Origin: Nocardioides alkalitolerans DSM 16699
GTDB taxonomy: Bacteria; Actinomycetota; Actinomycetes; Propionibacteriales; Nocardioidaceae
NCBI RefSeq assembly: GCF_000426525.1
Contig: NZ_AUFN01000012.1
Location: 310,001 to 374,000, forward strand
Length of the DNA: 64,000 nucleotides
Reading direction: 5' to 3'
In this document: in pieces, positions 52,415-60,525 of the stretch
Layout of the letters: every line of letters starts with the position of its first letter
Numbering within the stretch: position 1 is the first letter of the stretch
The notes under the pieces: model-generated
What the model was told of the DNA's origin: nothing
What the model saw: the letters and a program-made list of their open reading frames with translations, nothing else
The model's database searches: none
Translations under genes and position numbers: made by a program

Positions 52415-53278
52415 GTGGGTCACGCATGGGAGCCCGCTCGCGCGCTCGTCGCGGCGGGACGCCGGCACTCCGTCGGTGTCGCGGCGGACGGCTCCGTGCG
52501 GACCGCCGGCCGACCGCGGTCGGAGGAGCGCCGCGTGGAGGGCTGGACCGACGTCGTCGCCGTCGCTATCGGTGGCGTGCACACGGCCCCGAACACCGGC
52601 CGCGCCCACACCGTCGCGCTCCGTGCGGACGGGACCGTGCTGGCGACCGGCTGGAACGGCGACGGGCAGTGCGACGTCGACGGCTGGACGCAGGTCGAGA
52701 GCATCGCCGCCGGCTGGCGACGCACCTGCGCCGTACGTGCCGACGGGACCGCCCTGGCGACCGGCCGACGGAACGAGGGAGCCAACGACGTCGAGGGCTG
52801 GAACGACCTGGTCGCCGTCGCGGCGGGTGACTGGCACACCGTCGGTCTCCGAGCGGACGGTACGGCGGTCGCCACCGGGAACGACCGCCGCGGGCAGTGC
52901 GCCGTCGCGGGCTGGCGCGACCTGCGGGCGGTGGCTGCCGGCTACCTGCACACCGTCGGTCTGACCCGGGACGGGCGGGTGGTCGCGACCGGGGATCGTG
53001 GAGCGGGTGTCGAGGAGATGGCGTCGTGGCGCTCCGTCACGGCCATCTCGGCCGGCAGTCACCACACCGTCGCGGCCCTCGAGGACGGCCGGGTGCTGGC
53101 GGTCGGGGACGACAGCCACGGCCAGTGCGACGTCGCAGGGTGGCGCGAGGTGATAGCCGTCGCCGCGGGGTCGACCCACACGCTGGGCCTGCGGTCGGAC
53201 GGGACGGTCCTCGCTGTCGGGAACAACGACGACGGCCAGTGCGACGTCGGGGGCTGGCGGCTGGGTCGCGTCCGGTGA
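52415..53278 (+). CDS. RCC1-type beta-propeller repeat protein
   Basis: 287 residues made almost wholly of seven repeats of about 38-40 residues (consensus GW..V.AVAAG..HTVGLRADGTV.ATG.N..GQCDV), enough for one seven-bladed propeller. No signal peptide, so cytoplasmic. RCC1-like proteins bind partners or nucleic acid; GEF activity is unlikely in bacteria. GTG start. The repeats differ at the nucleotide level, so it is not a recent expansion. Confidence 0.9.
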   Translation: MGHAWEPARALVAAGRRHSVGVAADGSVRTAGRPRSEERRVEGWTDVVAVAIGGVHTAPNTGRAHTVALRADGTVLATGWNGDGQCDVDGWTQVESIAAGWRRTCAVRADGTALATGRRNEGANDVEGWNDLVAVAAGDWHTVGLRADGTAVATGNDRRGQCAVAGWRDLRAVAAGYLHTVGLTRDGRVVATGDRGAGVEEMASWRSVTAISAGSHHTVAALEDGRVLAVGDDSHGQCDVAGWREVIAVAAGSTHTLGLRSDGTVLAVGNNDDGQCDVGGWRLGRVR

Positions 53279-53357
53279 CGACGGGGGTAGGCACACCACA
53301 CCATCCATCCGGTCCAGCAGTACGGCGCTGCGCCGCAACCCGATCCCCCTCGCACCG

Positions 53358-53624
53358 TCAGCAGGATCCCGCGCCAGAGCCCTCGTCAGGAGTTGGGGAG
53401 AAGGGGCGCAGCGCGGCCATCTCGTCCCGGCAGGCCGTGATGGCCGAGACCTGGGCTTCCCGGTCCGTGCCCCGCACCGCGTTGCGCTCCCGCTACATCC
53501 CGCGGTGCCGGCGGCGCCAGTGACCCGCGCCCGCATCGTCGCCGGACTCCTTCGCTCGGTCGTACAGCGCGACGATTGTGCCGCCGAGCCGGGTGCCGGT
53601 CTCGTACATGACGTCGTCCAGCAC
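53358..53624 (-). pseudogene. Remnant of a small conserved gene, in-frame stop
   Basis: The minus frame from GTG 53624 reads VLDDVMYETGTRLGGTIVALYD, then RAKESGDDAGAGHWRRRHRGM, TAG at 53493-53495, then RERNAVRGTDREAQVSAITAC to TGA at 53358. The helical, charged layout looks like a real protein that has gained a stop; a sequencing change is the alternative. No product can be named. Confidence 0.4.
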
Positions 53625-53975
53625 GACGTCGGTTTCGCGTCGGGCGGCTCAGAAACGGTAGAGGTACGCCGGGTGAGCCGTTGATTCTGGCCACGAGTTC
53701 TGACCCGCATTTCTGAGCCGGTGACGGTCCGGTGGCGAGAGGGTCACAAACGAACGATTTCGAACTGGTCGCTTGCCTTGCGTGGCGACCCTCTGCGGGG
53801 CCCGGGCCGATCACGCGGCGGCTTCGTAGATCCCGTCGGCTAGGGAGCTCAACTTCTCGTCCGGGTTCCGTGCGCTCCTGCGAGAGAGTCTGGGACTACC
53901 ACCTCGGCCGCAGCTCGGGTTCAATGACGACGCTGAGAAGGCGCCAGACGGGCACCTGCTGCTCAAGGAGAAGTG
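53625..53975. other. Non-coding stretch ahead of exported protein gene
   Basis: About 350 bases without a convincing gene. It holds one copy of an imperfect direct repeat (53744-53766) and ends in AAGGAGAA, the ribosome site of the next gene. Base composition is less GC-rich than the housekeeping regions. Confidence 0.6.
53744..53766. repeat. Imperfect 23-bp direct repeat, left copy
   Basis: TCACAAACGAACGATTTCGAACT matches TCACAAACCACCGATTTCGAACC at 54702-54724 in 20 of 23 bases, same orientation. The two copies bracket the exported-protein gene at 53976-54626 and could be worn attachment or duplication sites. Confidence 0.5.
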
Positions 53976-54626
53976 ATGGGTCGGATCCGAAAGACCGTGG
54001 GCACCTTAGGTGGCGCGGCGATCACGCTCGCCCTCACCGTCGTGACAACGATTCCGGCCAGTGCAGTCGTCCTCGACCGCCTCGACGACGAGCGCGGCGA
54101 CACTGTCGGCGCCTACGGCGCCGGCGCCGCGTACGGCCCCAGCTTCACCCCTGCCGTACCGCTGAGCAGCGTCGACGTCGAATGGGCCACCGTCAAGCAG
54201 GTCGGTGCCGACTACCTGGTCGAGGTCAAGGTCGAGAACGTCTTCGTCTACGTACGAAAGTACGCACGATCGGGCGATCGCCGCGACCTCAACATCGCGG
54301 GTCAACGTGTCTACGCATCGTTCCAGGGAGTGGAGGTCAGCACTGGCCCCAATCAGGCCGGGACCGCTCTCTCCGCGGAACTCCCCATCACCCGGCACGC
54401 GGACGGCACCAGCGAGCGGTGCGACGTGGCCGGGTCGGTCACCTACTCGCGGGTCCACGACCTCATCGGCATCACGCTGCCAGGCGCCTGCCTCCCGGAC
54501 GAGATGTGGTCCGCCCCCTTCTCGGTGGGAGCCAACATGGTGCTGGCACGTCAGGTCACAGTCGACTCCCGCACCGTCTCGAAGTCCCAGCGCCAGTTCT
54601 ACGACAGCGCGAACAACATCCGCTGA
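53976..54626 (+). CDS. Exported protein of unknown function
   Basis: 216 residues. Sec signal MGRIRKTVGTLGGAAITLALTVVTTIPASA with cleavage after ASA; mature part is beta-rich (YLVEVKVENVFVYVRKYARSGDRRDLNIAGQRVYASFQGVEV) with two Cys (ERCDVAG, PGACLPD) that could pair. AAGGAG lies about 5 bases before ATG 53976; a GTG at 53973 is too close. It is the only intact gene between two direct repeats; not recognised. Confidence 0.75.
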   Translation: MGRIRKTVGTLGGAAITLALTVVTTIPASAVVLDRLDDERGDTVGAYGAGAAYGPSFTPAVPLSSVDVEWATVKQVGADYLVEVKVENVFVYVRKYARSGDRRDLNIAGQRVYASFQGVEVSTGPNQAGTALSAELPITRHADGTSERCDVAGSVTYSRVHDLIGITLPGACLPDEMWSAPFSVGANMVLARQVTVDSRTVSKSQRQFYDSANNIR

Positions 54627-55052
54627 CAGCGGATGCGCCCATCCCACCCCCACCGTTTCTAGGCATCTCGCCAACGGGAACCGGCCTGTCCAGAAACCGG
54701 CTCACAAACCACCGATTTCGAACCGCTAGTCCCCGGTCGGAGAGTGTCCCGGTGGGGCGTCGTCGCTAAGCGGGACGGTCCGTCACGCCTCTCTTCGATC
54801 ACCACAGCTCGACGATCGCCTGGCGACCTGAGCGACCGGCCTGCTCCTGGCGTCGTCGCGTCGGCAACCCGGCGCGCGTGGTCGAGCGGGTCGATGGGTC
54901 TGTCTGAGCCTCCCCGTCAGATCACCGGCCGCTGACGCGCGGTTCACCTGCGGTTGGGGCACCCGGCGCTCGCACGGTCTTGGCTCGGGGTGGCCCCTGG
55001 GGCCCCGCCCCGCCCTGCTGGCGAGGCGGCCACTCTCGGAAGGAGCACCACC
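54627..55052. other. Non-coding 426-base gap
   Basis: Contains the right copy of the 23-bp repeat (54702-54724) and, near 54990-55014, a GC-rich inverted repeat (GGGGTGGCCCC / GGGGCCCCGCCCC). No frame has a ribosome site and protein-like composition. GGAAGGAGC at its end belongs to the next gene. Confidence 0.6.
54702..54724. repeat. Imperfect 23-bp direct repeat, right copy
   Basis: Partner of 53744-53766; the two start 958 bases apart. Differences are at positions 9, 11 and 23 of the repeat. Confidence 0.5.
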
Positions 55053-55421
55053 ATGCGCGCACGATCCCTCGCCCGCGGTCTCGCCGCTGCCGGCCTCGGC
55101 ACGGTGCTGGGCACCGCACTCACGTCCGGCATCGCCACGCCCGCGCACGCGCTCGACGGCGGGACCATCAAGAACAACGGACCGCAGCCCCTGTTCATCA
55201 CCTACGACCTCGGCAACCCGTGGGGCGCCGAGGCGATCCTGAGCGCCGGCCGCACCAGCGACACGAGCCGCGACGCGGACGGCTTCTACGTCGAGACAGG
55301 CTGCCGCGCGGTCTACCAGGTGACCTTCCCCGGCAACTCGATCGGGCCGATCACCAAGACCACGGCGGGCTGGGTGAAGATCACGGACGTCGAGACGGCG
55401 TACGTCGACTACAGCTGCTGA
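55053..55421 (+). CDS. Small exported protein of unknown function
   Basis: 122 residues. Signal MRARSLARGLAAAGLGTVLGTALTSGIATPAHA (cleavage after AHA); mature domain about 88 residues, beta-rich with two Cys (VETGCRAVYQV and the C-terminal SC) likely to form a disulfide. GGAAGGAG lies 8 bases upstream and a strong hairpin follows, so this is an intact transcription unit. Family not recognised. Confidence 0.8.
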   Translation: MRARSLARGLAAAGLGTVLGTALTSGIATPAHALDGGTIKNNGPQPLFITYDLGNPWGAEAILSAGRTSDTSRDADGFYVETGCRAVYQVTFPGNSIGPITKTTAGWVKITDVETAYVDYSC

Positions 55422-55434
55422 CCCGGCCGCGACG

Positions 55435-55464
55435 GGAGCCCCGGCCACCCACGGCCGGGGCTCC
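55435..55464 (+). terminator. 12-bp hairpin terminator
   Basis: GGAGCCCCGGCC (55435-55446) pairs perfectly with GGCCGGGGCTCC (55453-55464), loop ACCCAC, 13 bases after the exported-protein stop. Confidence 0.85.
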
Positions 55465-55508
55465 CCGCTCAGCGCGGCGCCGATCGTTGATCGGCCAGCG
55501 GCGCATCT

Positions 55509-56185
55509 TCATCCCACGGCGGCGCGCTTCTTTGCTGCGGCCTGGGCGGCCTCGAACGCCCGCGCGCTGGCGGCCTGGAGAACGTGGTCGCGCCGGATCC
55601 AGATCCGTCCCGGTCGACGGGTCGCCGGCAACCGGCCTTGCTCGACGAGCTGACGCACGCGGTTGCGCCCGCCCCGAACACCGCCGCGGCGTGGGCGACG
55701 GTCCACCACTCGTGCCCGGTGTCCGGGGGACGGTTCCGGTCACCCGCCTCGCTGGCCGCCTCGCTGGCCGCCTGGCGGGCCAGCTCGCGGACCCGGACCC
55801 GCTCTGCCTCGGCTTGTCGCTCGGCCTCGACGAGCTCGCGCAGCTTGTCGAGGTCGGCCGCAGGGATCGACGGGACCGCCCGGGTCGGACCTGGTCGCCG
55901 CTGCAGGGTGCCGTCGCGTACGGCGCGCTCGACCCGGCCCCGAGTGCACCCCAGCGCTGTGGCGGCCTGCTTGATCGTGACCCAGCGGCCACGCTCGGCG
56001 CGCAGCTGCTCGAGGTCGCCGGCGTCGACGAGCCACCGTCCGTCGACGAGCTCGGCGACCAGGTCGCCGGTGCGCACCAGCCGACGCGCCCCGTGCACGC
56101 CCACCCCGAGCACCTCGCCCGCCTCGGCCAGGCCCACGGCGCCCTGTCGGCCGCCGGTGCCGCCCACGTCTCCTCCGCTGCCCAT
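55509..56185 (-). pseudogene. Frameshifted triple-HTH (MerR/excisionase-like) gene
   Basis: From ATG 56185 the frame encodes two HTH modules (AVGLAEAGEVLGVGVHGARRL and RWVTIKQAATALGCTRGRVERAV, each followed by a short wing ending in DAGDLEQL / PAADLDKL) and a helical linker with RQAASEAASEAG. A third module starts WWTVAHAAAVFGAG but continues (RNRVRQLVEQGRLP, then RIWIRRDHVLQAA) only after a one-base shift near 55665-55670, in the run GGGGCGGGCGC. The original stop is at 55509. Unshifted, the frame reads on into low-quality sequence to 55469. Mutation, sequencing error and programmed shift are all possible. Confidence 0.7.
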
Positions 56186-56376
56186 GCGCCCTAGTCTCAC
56201 CCCGGCGACCGCATGATCTGCTCAGTCTCGGACTTCCGGTTCAGCGCGGGCCGACACGGCCGGCGATCGAACGCGCCCCGCAGAACTTCTAGCGCCACAT
56301 CGGCCGGTAGACGAACGGGCGGCTGCTCCCCCGTGGTCGCAGCCGCCCCGTTCGCGCAATTACCCGGCGCGGTCGC

Positions 56377-56823
56377 TCACGCGCTCGACGACTCCAGCTC
56401 GGAGGTCGCCGGGCCCGAGGCCAGGTTGCGGATCTCGATCTTGCGCGGCTTGGCCCGCTCCGCCACCGGGATGCGCAGACGCAGCACGCCAGCGTCGTAG
56501 TCGGCCGCGACGTGGTCGAGATCGAGGTTGTCGCCCAGCACCAGCTGGCGGCTGAACAGCCCGCGCGGACGCTCCGCGGCGATGGGCTCCCAGTCGCCGT
56601 TGCGGGCGGGACGCTCGGCGCGCACGGTCAGCACGTTGCGCTCGACATCGAGGTCGATGCTCTCGGGCCTCACGCCGGGGAGGTCGAACTCGACGACGAA
56701 GGCATCACCCTCGCGCCAGGCGTCCATGGGCATGATCGCCGGTCGAGACGTCGTCCCGCCGACGCCGAGGAGCTGCTGGGCGAGCCGGTCGAAGTCGCGG
56801 AAGGGGTCGGTACGCATCAACAT
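56377..56823 (-). CDS. hsp20: Hsp20 / alpha-crystallin family small heat-shock protein
   Basis: 148 residues, ATP-independent holdase. [20 protein letters not shown] start as in actinobacterial Hsp18/Hsp20, the alpha-crystallin domain [39 protein letters not shown] and C-terminal [19 protein letters not shown] with the IxI-type motif. GGAGGTGA lies 5 bases before the ATG. Divergent from an HspR-type regulator, which should repress it. Confidence 0.95.
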   Translation of the reverse strand: MLMRTDPFRDFDRLAQQLLGVGGTTSRPAIMPMDAWREGDAFVVEFDLPGVRPESIDLDVERNVLTVRAERPARNGDWEPIAAERPRGLFSRQLVLGDNLDLDHVAADYDAGVLRLRIPVAERAKPRKIEIRNLASGPATSELESSSA

Positions 56824-56903
56824 GGGTCACCTCCGAGTGAGAACTTTCTCCAACCACCGCCTATATTGACGGATAGAGATTTTATAGCAATGTCGGTGGA
56901 GCC
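56824..56903. promoter_or_regulatory. hsp20-hspR divergent promoter region
   Basis: 80 AT-richer bases. For hsp20 (minus strand) TTGCTA (56885-56890) and TATAGG (56860-56865) are 19 bases apart; for hspR TTGACG lies at 56866-56871. A full HAIR element (CTTGAGT-N7-ACTCAAG) is not visible; CTAT-N8-ATAG (56861-56876) is the nearest inverted repeat. Confidence 0.45.
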
Positions 56904-57260
56904 ATGCAAGGAGGAGTTCGGGTGGGGAGTCGAGGTGTCTTCGCAATCTCCGTGGCGGCCGATCTGGTCGGCACACGGGTGCAGAACCTGCGGGTCTACG
57001 AGCGCCACGGCCTGCTCACGCCGCAGCGGACCGCCGGTGGCACCCGCGTCTACAGCACCGACGACGTCGCTCGGCTGCGGCGCATCGTCGAGCTGCTCGC
57101 CGAGGGACTGAACCTCGTCGGCATCGCCACCGTGCTCACGCTCGAGGACGACAACGTGCGGCTGCGTCGTGAGCTCGCCACCTACCGCTCCGCCGGTGAG
57201 AACTCTGCGACGGCCTCTGCTGGCGACTGGCCTGAAGGCGAGCGATCTCGAACTGCATAA
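56904..57260 (+). CDS. hspR: HspR-like MerR family regulator
   Basis: 118 residues. FAISVAADLVGTRVQNLRVYERHGLLTPQRTAGGTRVYSTDDVARLRRIVELLAEGLNLVGIATVLTLE is the HspR pattern (ISVAAxLxGxxxQTLRxYexxGL, GINLAGI). Unlike the usual position at the end of dnaK-grpE-dnaJ, it stands alone facing hsp20, so it is probably a dedicated repressor of that gene. The C-terminal 25 residues are unstructured. Confidence 0.9.
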   Translation: MQGGVRVGSRGVFAISVAADLVGTRVQNLRVYERHGLLTPQRTAGGTRVYSTDDVARLRRIVELLAEGLNLVGIATVLTLEDDNVRLRRELATYRSAGENSATASAGDWPEGERSRTA

Positions 57261-57330
57261 CCCCCGCCCACTGGGACGCGCTCCGAACGGGTCATACGGA
57301 CGGGTCGATGTCCCGTACTGCGTGGCGCCG

Positions 57331-57606
57331 CTACCTCGCCGCGAGCGTCCCGGTAGGGGATCGTCTGTCGGAACTCCTTGCCGCCGGGCGCAAGCGTTCT
57401 GGCGCAACGCCGTTCGATCGGCATCCGTCCGAGCCGCTGAGGACGTTGCCAGGGTCAAAGGTCGTCTCCAGGACACCGGTGCTGACAGGTTCTCGCTGAT
57501 CTCTGCGAGAGTCGTCAGATTCGCTGCATGCAGCAGACACCAACATGGTCGCTGAACAGACAAGCGCCATCACGCATCCACGAAACTGAGCTGGCCGATT
57601 TCCCAC
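57331..57606 (-). CDS. Small putative lipoprotein
   Basis: 91 residues from GTG 57606, which has AGGAG 6 bases upstream. N-region GNRPAQFRG, hydrophobic CVMALVCSATML and lipobox VSAAC (Cys about 27), then a charged mature part (SESDDSRRDQREPVSTGVL) of about 65 residues. It has no recognised domain and could be a truncated larger lipoprotein. Convergent with hspR. Confidence 0.5.
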   Translation of the reverse strand: MGNRPAQFRGCVMALVCSATMLVSAACSESDDSRRDQREPVSTGVLETTFDPGNVLSGSDGCRSNGVAPERLRPAARSSDRRSPTGTLAAR

Positions 57607-57770
57607 GTTGTTCTCCTGAGGTGTCGGCGACCTCGTTTGGTAGAGGTCCCTGGAGCTGAGCCGATTCCCGGACATGTGGCACCAGCCCGCAGTCATGACG
57701 ACATCACCTAGATGTTGACGGACGCACGATGCGCCGCGAGCTGGTCGGCGAGCGTGGGCATCATGAACGC

Positions 57771-58121
57771 TCAGTCGGGGTGGGGCAATGATTGAAACCA
57801 AGCCCTCGCCGAATGGAGTTCGGGGCGTGGGGCATCCCGCAGCACGATCCATCGATCGACGTGGGAGGGCCAGATGTGATCGATTTCGAAGCCGTCGAGC
57901 TCGTCGGCGCGGACAGCGAACACATACTGCTCCTCGAACTCGACCAGCGAGGTCTCGAAGGGAGCCCCGACGACGATCTGCATGTAGGAGTCGTCTCGGT
58001 TCTGACGCCTGCCCCAGCGGCCGTGGGTTGTCGGGAGATCGACGGCTCGTACCGCGCCGATAGGACGTCTATCGAGCCGGTCCCCCAGGTAGTAGAAGTA
58101 CGGGAAGCCAGCCGCCGTCAC
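57771..58121 (-). CDS. Hypothetical protein
   Basis: 116 residues from a GTG with no clear ribosome site. The sequence is protein-like and aromatic-rich: FPYFYYLGDRLDRRPIGAVRAVDLPTTHGRWGR, VEFEEQYVFAVRADELDGFEIDHIWPSHVDRWIVLRDAP. No membrane or signal segment; family unknown. It lies in the lower-GC patch. Confidence 0.55.
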   Translation of the reverse strand: MTAAGFPYFYYLGDRLDRRPIGAVRAVDLPTTHGRWGRRQNRDDSYMQIVVGAPFETSLVEFEEQYVFAVRADELDGFEIDHIWPSHVDRWIVLRDAPRPELHSARAWFQSLPHPD

Positions 58122-58316
58122 AGCGCAAGATTAGGCCCTGAACGGCTGTCCCGCTCTGCGCGAGCGATCTGCATCCCCGAAGCCGGCGGTCTTCGCGACG
58201 TCGGTGGAGATCACTTCCGTACCTCCCACCCGGCGTCGGGCGCCACGAGCGACCCAACGCGATAGCCAGTCGCCCAGTGGCAGCAATCATCCGTCGCTCG
58301 TCCCTAGGCTGGGGTG

Positions 58317-58784
58317 ATGAGTTTCGATCCGGCCAGGTCACTCAGTGATCTCGAACGTGACCTGCTCGACGGCTTCCTGCGCTTTGACTTCGAGGGCGCC
58401 GTCACAGCACGCACGCAGGTTGACAGCGTCCGGGCACGGTCGGGCTGTGGTTGCGGATGCGGATGCGGAACGATCTCGTTCGCCCTCGACGATGCGACCG
58501 AGGCCACCGTGAAGTCGGGCCCTCCCGGCCTCGTGCCAGTAGAGGGGACGATCGTCGACCACGACGGTGAAGTCGTCGGTGGTCTGCTCCTCTTTCTCCA
58601 GTCGGACGGCTCACTCGAATCGATGGAGGTCTACAGCTCCGGTTCTCCACTCCCTTTGCCAGACCCAGGAACGGTGACGTGGTGGAGGAGCGATGAAACG
58701 CAGCACCCGACGACCCCATCGAGTCTGGCTGATCAATGCACAAGCCTGACTCATGAGAATTGCCGACTTCGTCGGCGGACTTGA
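58317..58784 (+). CDS. Conserved-looking hypothetical protein with Cys-Gly cluster
   Basis: 155 residues. An N-terminal helix pair (SLSDLERDLLDGFLRFDFEGAVTARTQV) is followed by CGCGCGCG (four Cys alternating with Gly), then a beta-rich segment ending SLESMEVYSSGSPLPLPDPGTVTWW, a pattern I associate with a small actinobacterial family of unknown role. TAGGCT at 58305-58310 suggests a leaderless start (ATG 58317 or GTG 58314). The last 30 residues look like read-through beyond a lost stop. Confidence 0.65.
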   Translation: MSFDPARSLSDLERDLLDGFLRFDFEGAVTARTQVDSVRARSGCGCGCGCGTISFALDDATEATVKSGPPGLVPVEGTIVDHDGEVVGGLLLFLQSDGSLESMEVYSSGSPLPLPDPGTVTWWRSDETQHPTTPSSLADQCTSLTHENCRLRRRT

Positions 58785-58926
58785 CTTGCCCTGACCACCC
58801 GCTCGCCGGGCAACTGACTTCGGTGGACAATGATGTTGCGGGATCAGGCTGGCGCCGCCCACACATCCGGGAAAGAGAGAAGTGTTTCCGAGCGCATCGT
58901 TCTCGGCCTCGCTACCGTCACTCACC

Positions 58927-59367
58927 GTGGCAGATGTGACACGGCGAAGCGTGGTCCGGGCGGGTGCCTGGAGCGCACCGGTCGTTGCTCTGAGCGTTGC
59001 TGCCCCGGCCTTTGCGGCGAGCGCGCAAAAGCTGACGTGGACGTGGACGGCGGACTACGTGAGGTCCTACCAAGCATTGACGTACTTGACGGTCACCAAC
59101 CCCGCAGCGGTGCCCGTCGACGTCACCTTCGAGGCCCCCCGGTTCCAGGGATCGATCGAGCTCTACGGTTACGGATTCGGGCCGTGGACTGTTTCGCTGT
59201 CGTCGACCCGCATCACCTGCACTGCAACCGTGCCGGCAGGGTCGTCGCACACGACGCCGTTCCTCGGGTATTACACGAGGGTTCCCCCCACATCTGATGT
59301 GCTGCTGGGCACCTTGTCTCCAGCGGCGGACCCGCAGGTGCCGTTCCTCAGTCTCGACTTCACCTAG
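58927..59367 (+). CDS. Tat-exported protein of unknown function
   Basis: 146 residues. The N-terminus VADVTRRSVVRAGAWSAPVVALSVAAPAFAAS is a twin-arginine signal with AFA cleavage site; the mature part (LTWTWTADYVRSYQALTYLTVTNPAAVPVDVTFEAPRFQG) is an immunoglobulin-like beta domain of about 115 residues. GTG 58927 with TACCGT at 58913-58918 fits leaderless expression; an earlier GTG at 58882 would bury the signal. Function unknown. Confidence 0.72.
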   Translation: MADVTRRSVVRAGAWSAPVVALSVAAPAFAASAQKLTWTWTADYVRSYQALTYLTVTNPAAVPVDVTFEAPRFQGSIELYGYGFGPWTVSLSSTRITCTATVPAGSSHTTPFLGYYTRVPPTSDVLLGTLSPAADPQVPFLSLDFT

Positions 59368-59854
59368 CCTGACCAGCTACGGCCCGCGGTAGTGCGTCGA
59401 CCAGACCGCCCGGTGGCCGCCAGACAGTCAGGTGACGGTGGCGCGCGATCGGTCTGGTTCGCATGCCAGCCGTCTCACGCATCTGTGCTCGGCGCCCGTG
59501 TCGTCGAGTGCGAGCGCATCCTGGTCGCTGGTCTCCGGTTCCTGCTACCGCCCGAGACCCGACTTCCTCGCTCCCGACGTGCTGTGCTGACGTTGCCGGT
59601 GAACTGCCGCCTGCCCGCTGGGCTGGGACGGTTGTCGACGATCTCCTGCCCGACCACTGCCTCCTAGGGCGAGCGGCCGAGAGTAGTCCTCGAGGTCGTC
59701 GAGGCGTGCTGCCGCCGCACCGCTCCCCCTCATCCGATCCCCCGACCACGCTCGTCACCCGATCAACGCGATGGACATCAGATCCCGTTCCACCCCGACC
59801 AGGATCGATCTGGACCAGCCACGCCCCCGACCGGATCCGAGAGCGCGATCCGGC
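59368..59854. other. Non-coding 487-base gap
   Basis: No frame on either strand has a ribosome site plus protein-like composition. A minus-strand stretch around 59680-59740 (AAAARLDDLEDYSRPLA) may be a relic. Nothing else was recognised. Confidence 0.6.
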
Positions 59855-60442
59855 TCAACCTCCCGTGGAGGTGGCGACGCCCTGATCTGCCGATGGCGCA
59901 GGGAAAGCGGCCATGGCCGTCTCGGCGATCGCCAGGAGGTCGTCCCTGGTCCCGCCGTCGCGGGCACAGCCGGACATGCCACGCAGGACCGCCACCAGGA
60001 ACGAGGCCAGGGCGTCGGTGCGGGTGCCCGGAGGGAGGTCGCCGTCCCGCACGCCGCGGTCGAGCCGCTCCAGGAGCCGTCGGTGGAGCTCCTCGCGCTG
60101 CGCGGTGAGTCGCGGCTCGGTGAGCATCAGGCAGCCGGGCGGGGTGGCCGCATCGGTGTGGGCGCGGGCGGTGTCGGCGAACATGCGCGAGACGACCTCG
60201 TGCGCCGTCGGCAGCGAGGTGGCGGCGTCGATGCCCTCGCAGGTGCGCCGGAAGTAGGTGGCGGACGCCTCCTCGAACAGGCGGTGCTTGTCACCGAACG
60301 CGGCGTAGAGGCTCGGCGGCGACACGCCCATGGCTGCCGTCAGCGCCGCCACGGACGTCTCCTCGTACCCCGCTCGCCAGAACTGCTCGACAGCAGCGGC
60401 GAGTGCTGCATCGCGATCGAAGCTCCGCGGTCGGCCGGCCAT
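59855..60442 (-). CDS. TetR/AcrR family transcriptional regulator
   Basis: 195 residues. MAGRPRSFDRDAALAAAVEQFWRAGYEETSVAALTAAMGVSPPSLYAAFGDKHRLFEEA is a standard TetR HTH (AefR/YjdC type), with a C-terminal domain containing PPGCLMLTEP typical of this subgroup. Divergent from an SDR gene with 83 bases between; two near-identical palindromes there are the probable operators. Confidence 0.93.
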   Translation of the reverse strand: MAGRPRSFDRDAALAAAVEQFWRAGYEETSVAALTAAMGVSPPSLYAAFGDKHRLFEEASATYFRRTCEGIDAATSLPTAHEVVSRMFADTARAHTDAATPPGCLMLTEPRLTAQREELHRRLLERLDRGVRDGDLPPGTRTDALASFLVAVLRGMSGCARDGGTRDDLLAIAETAMAAFPAPSADQGVATSTGG

Positions 60443-60457
60443 GTCGGAAGCATAACG

Positions 60458-60510
60458 TAGTGGTCGCTACGGAATGTGCTACCGTCGACCTCAATCCATA
60501 GTGATCACTA
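60458..60510. promoter_or_regulatory. Twin TetR operators
   Basis: TAGTGGTCGCTA (60458-60469) and TAGTGATCACTA (60499-60510, perfect) are two copies of one palindrome 41 bases (about four helical turns) apart. Similarity continues past each (CTACGGAATG / CTACAGAATG). One copy lies 15 bases from the TetR start, the other 15 bases from the SDR start. Confidence 0.85.
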
Positions 60511-60525
60511 CAGAATGAGGTCGTC

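Noticed and set aside
53358..53624. Intact small gene using stop read-through
   Set aside because: The in-frame TAG and the poor C-terminal half fit decay better, and nothing nearby suggests recoding.
53744..54724. Insertion sequence
   Set aside because: The repeats are direct and imperfect, and the enclosed gene encodes a signal-peptide protein, not a transposase.
59368..59854. Genes in the gap before the TetR at 59.9 kb
   Set aside because: Several short frames exist on both strands but none has a ribosome site, a recognisable motif or convincing composition.
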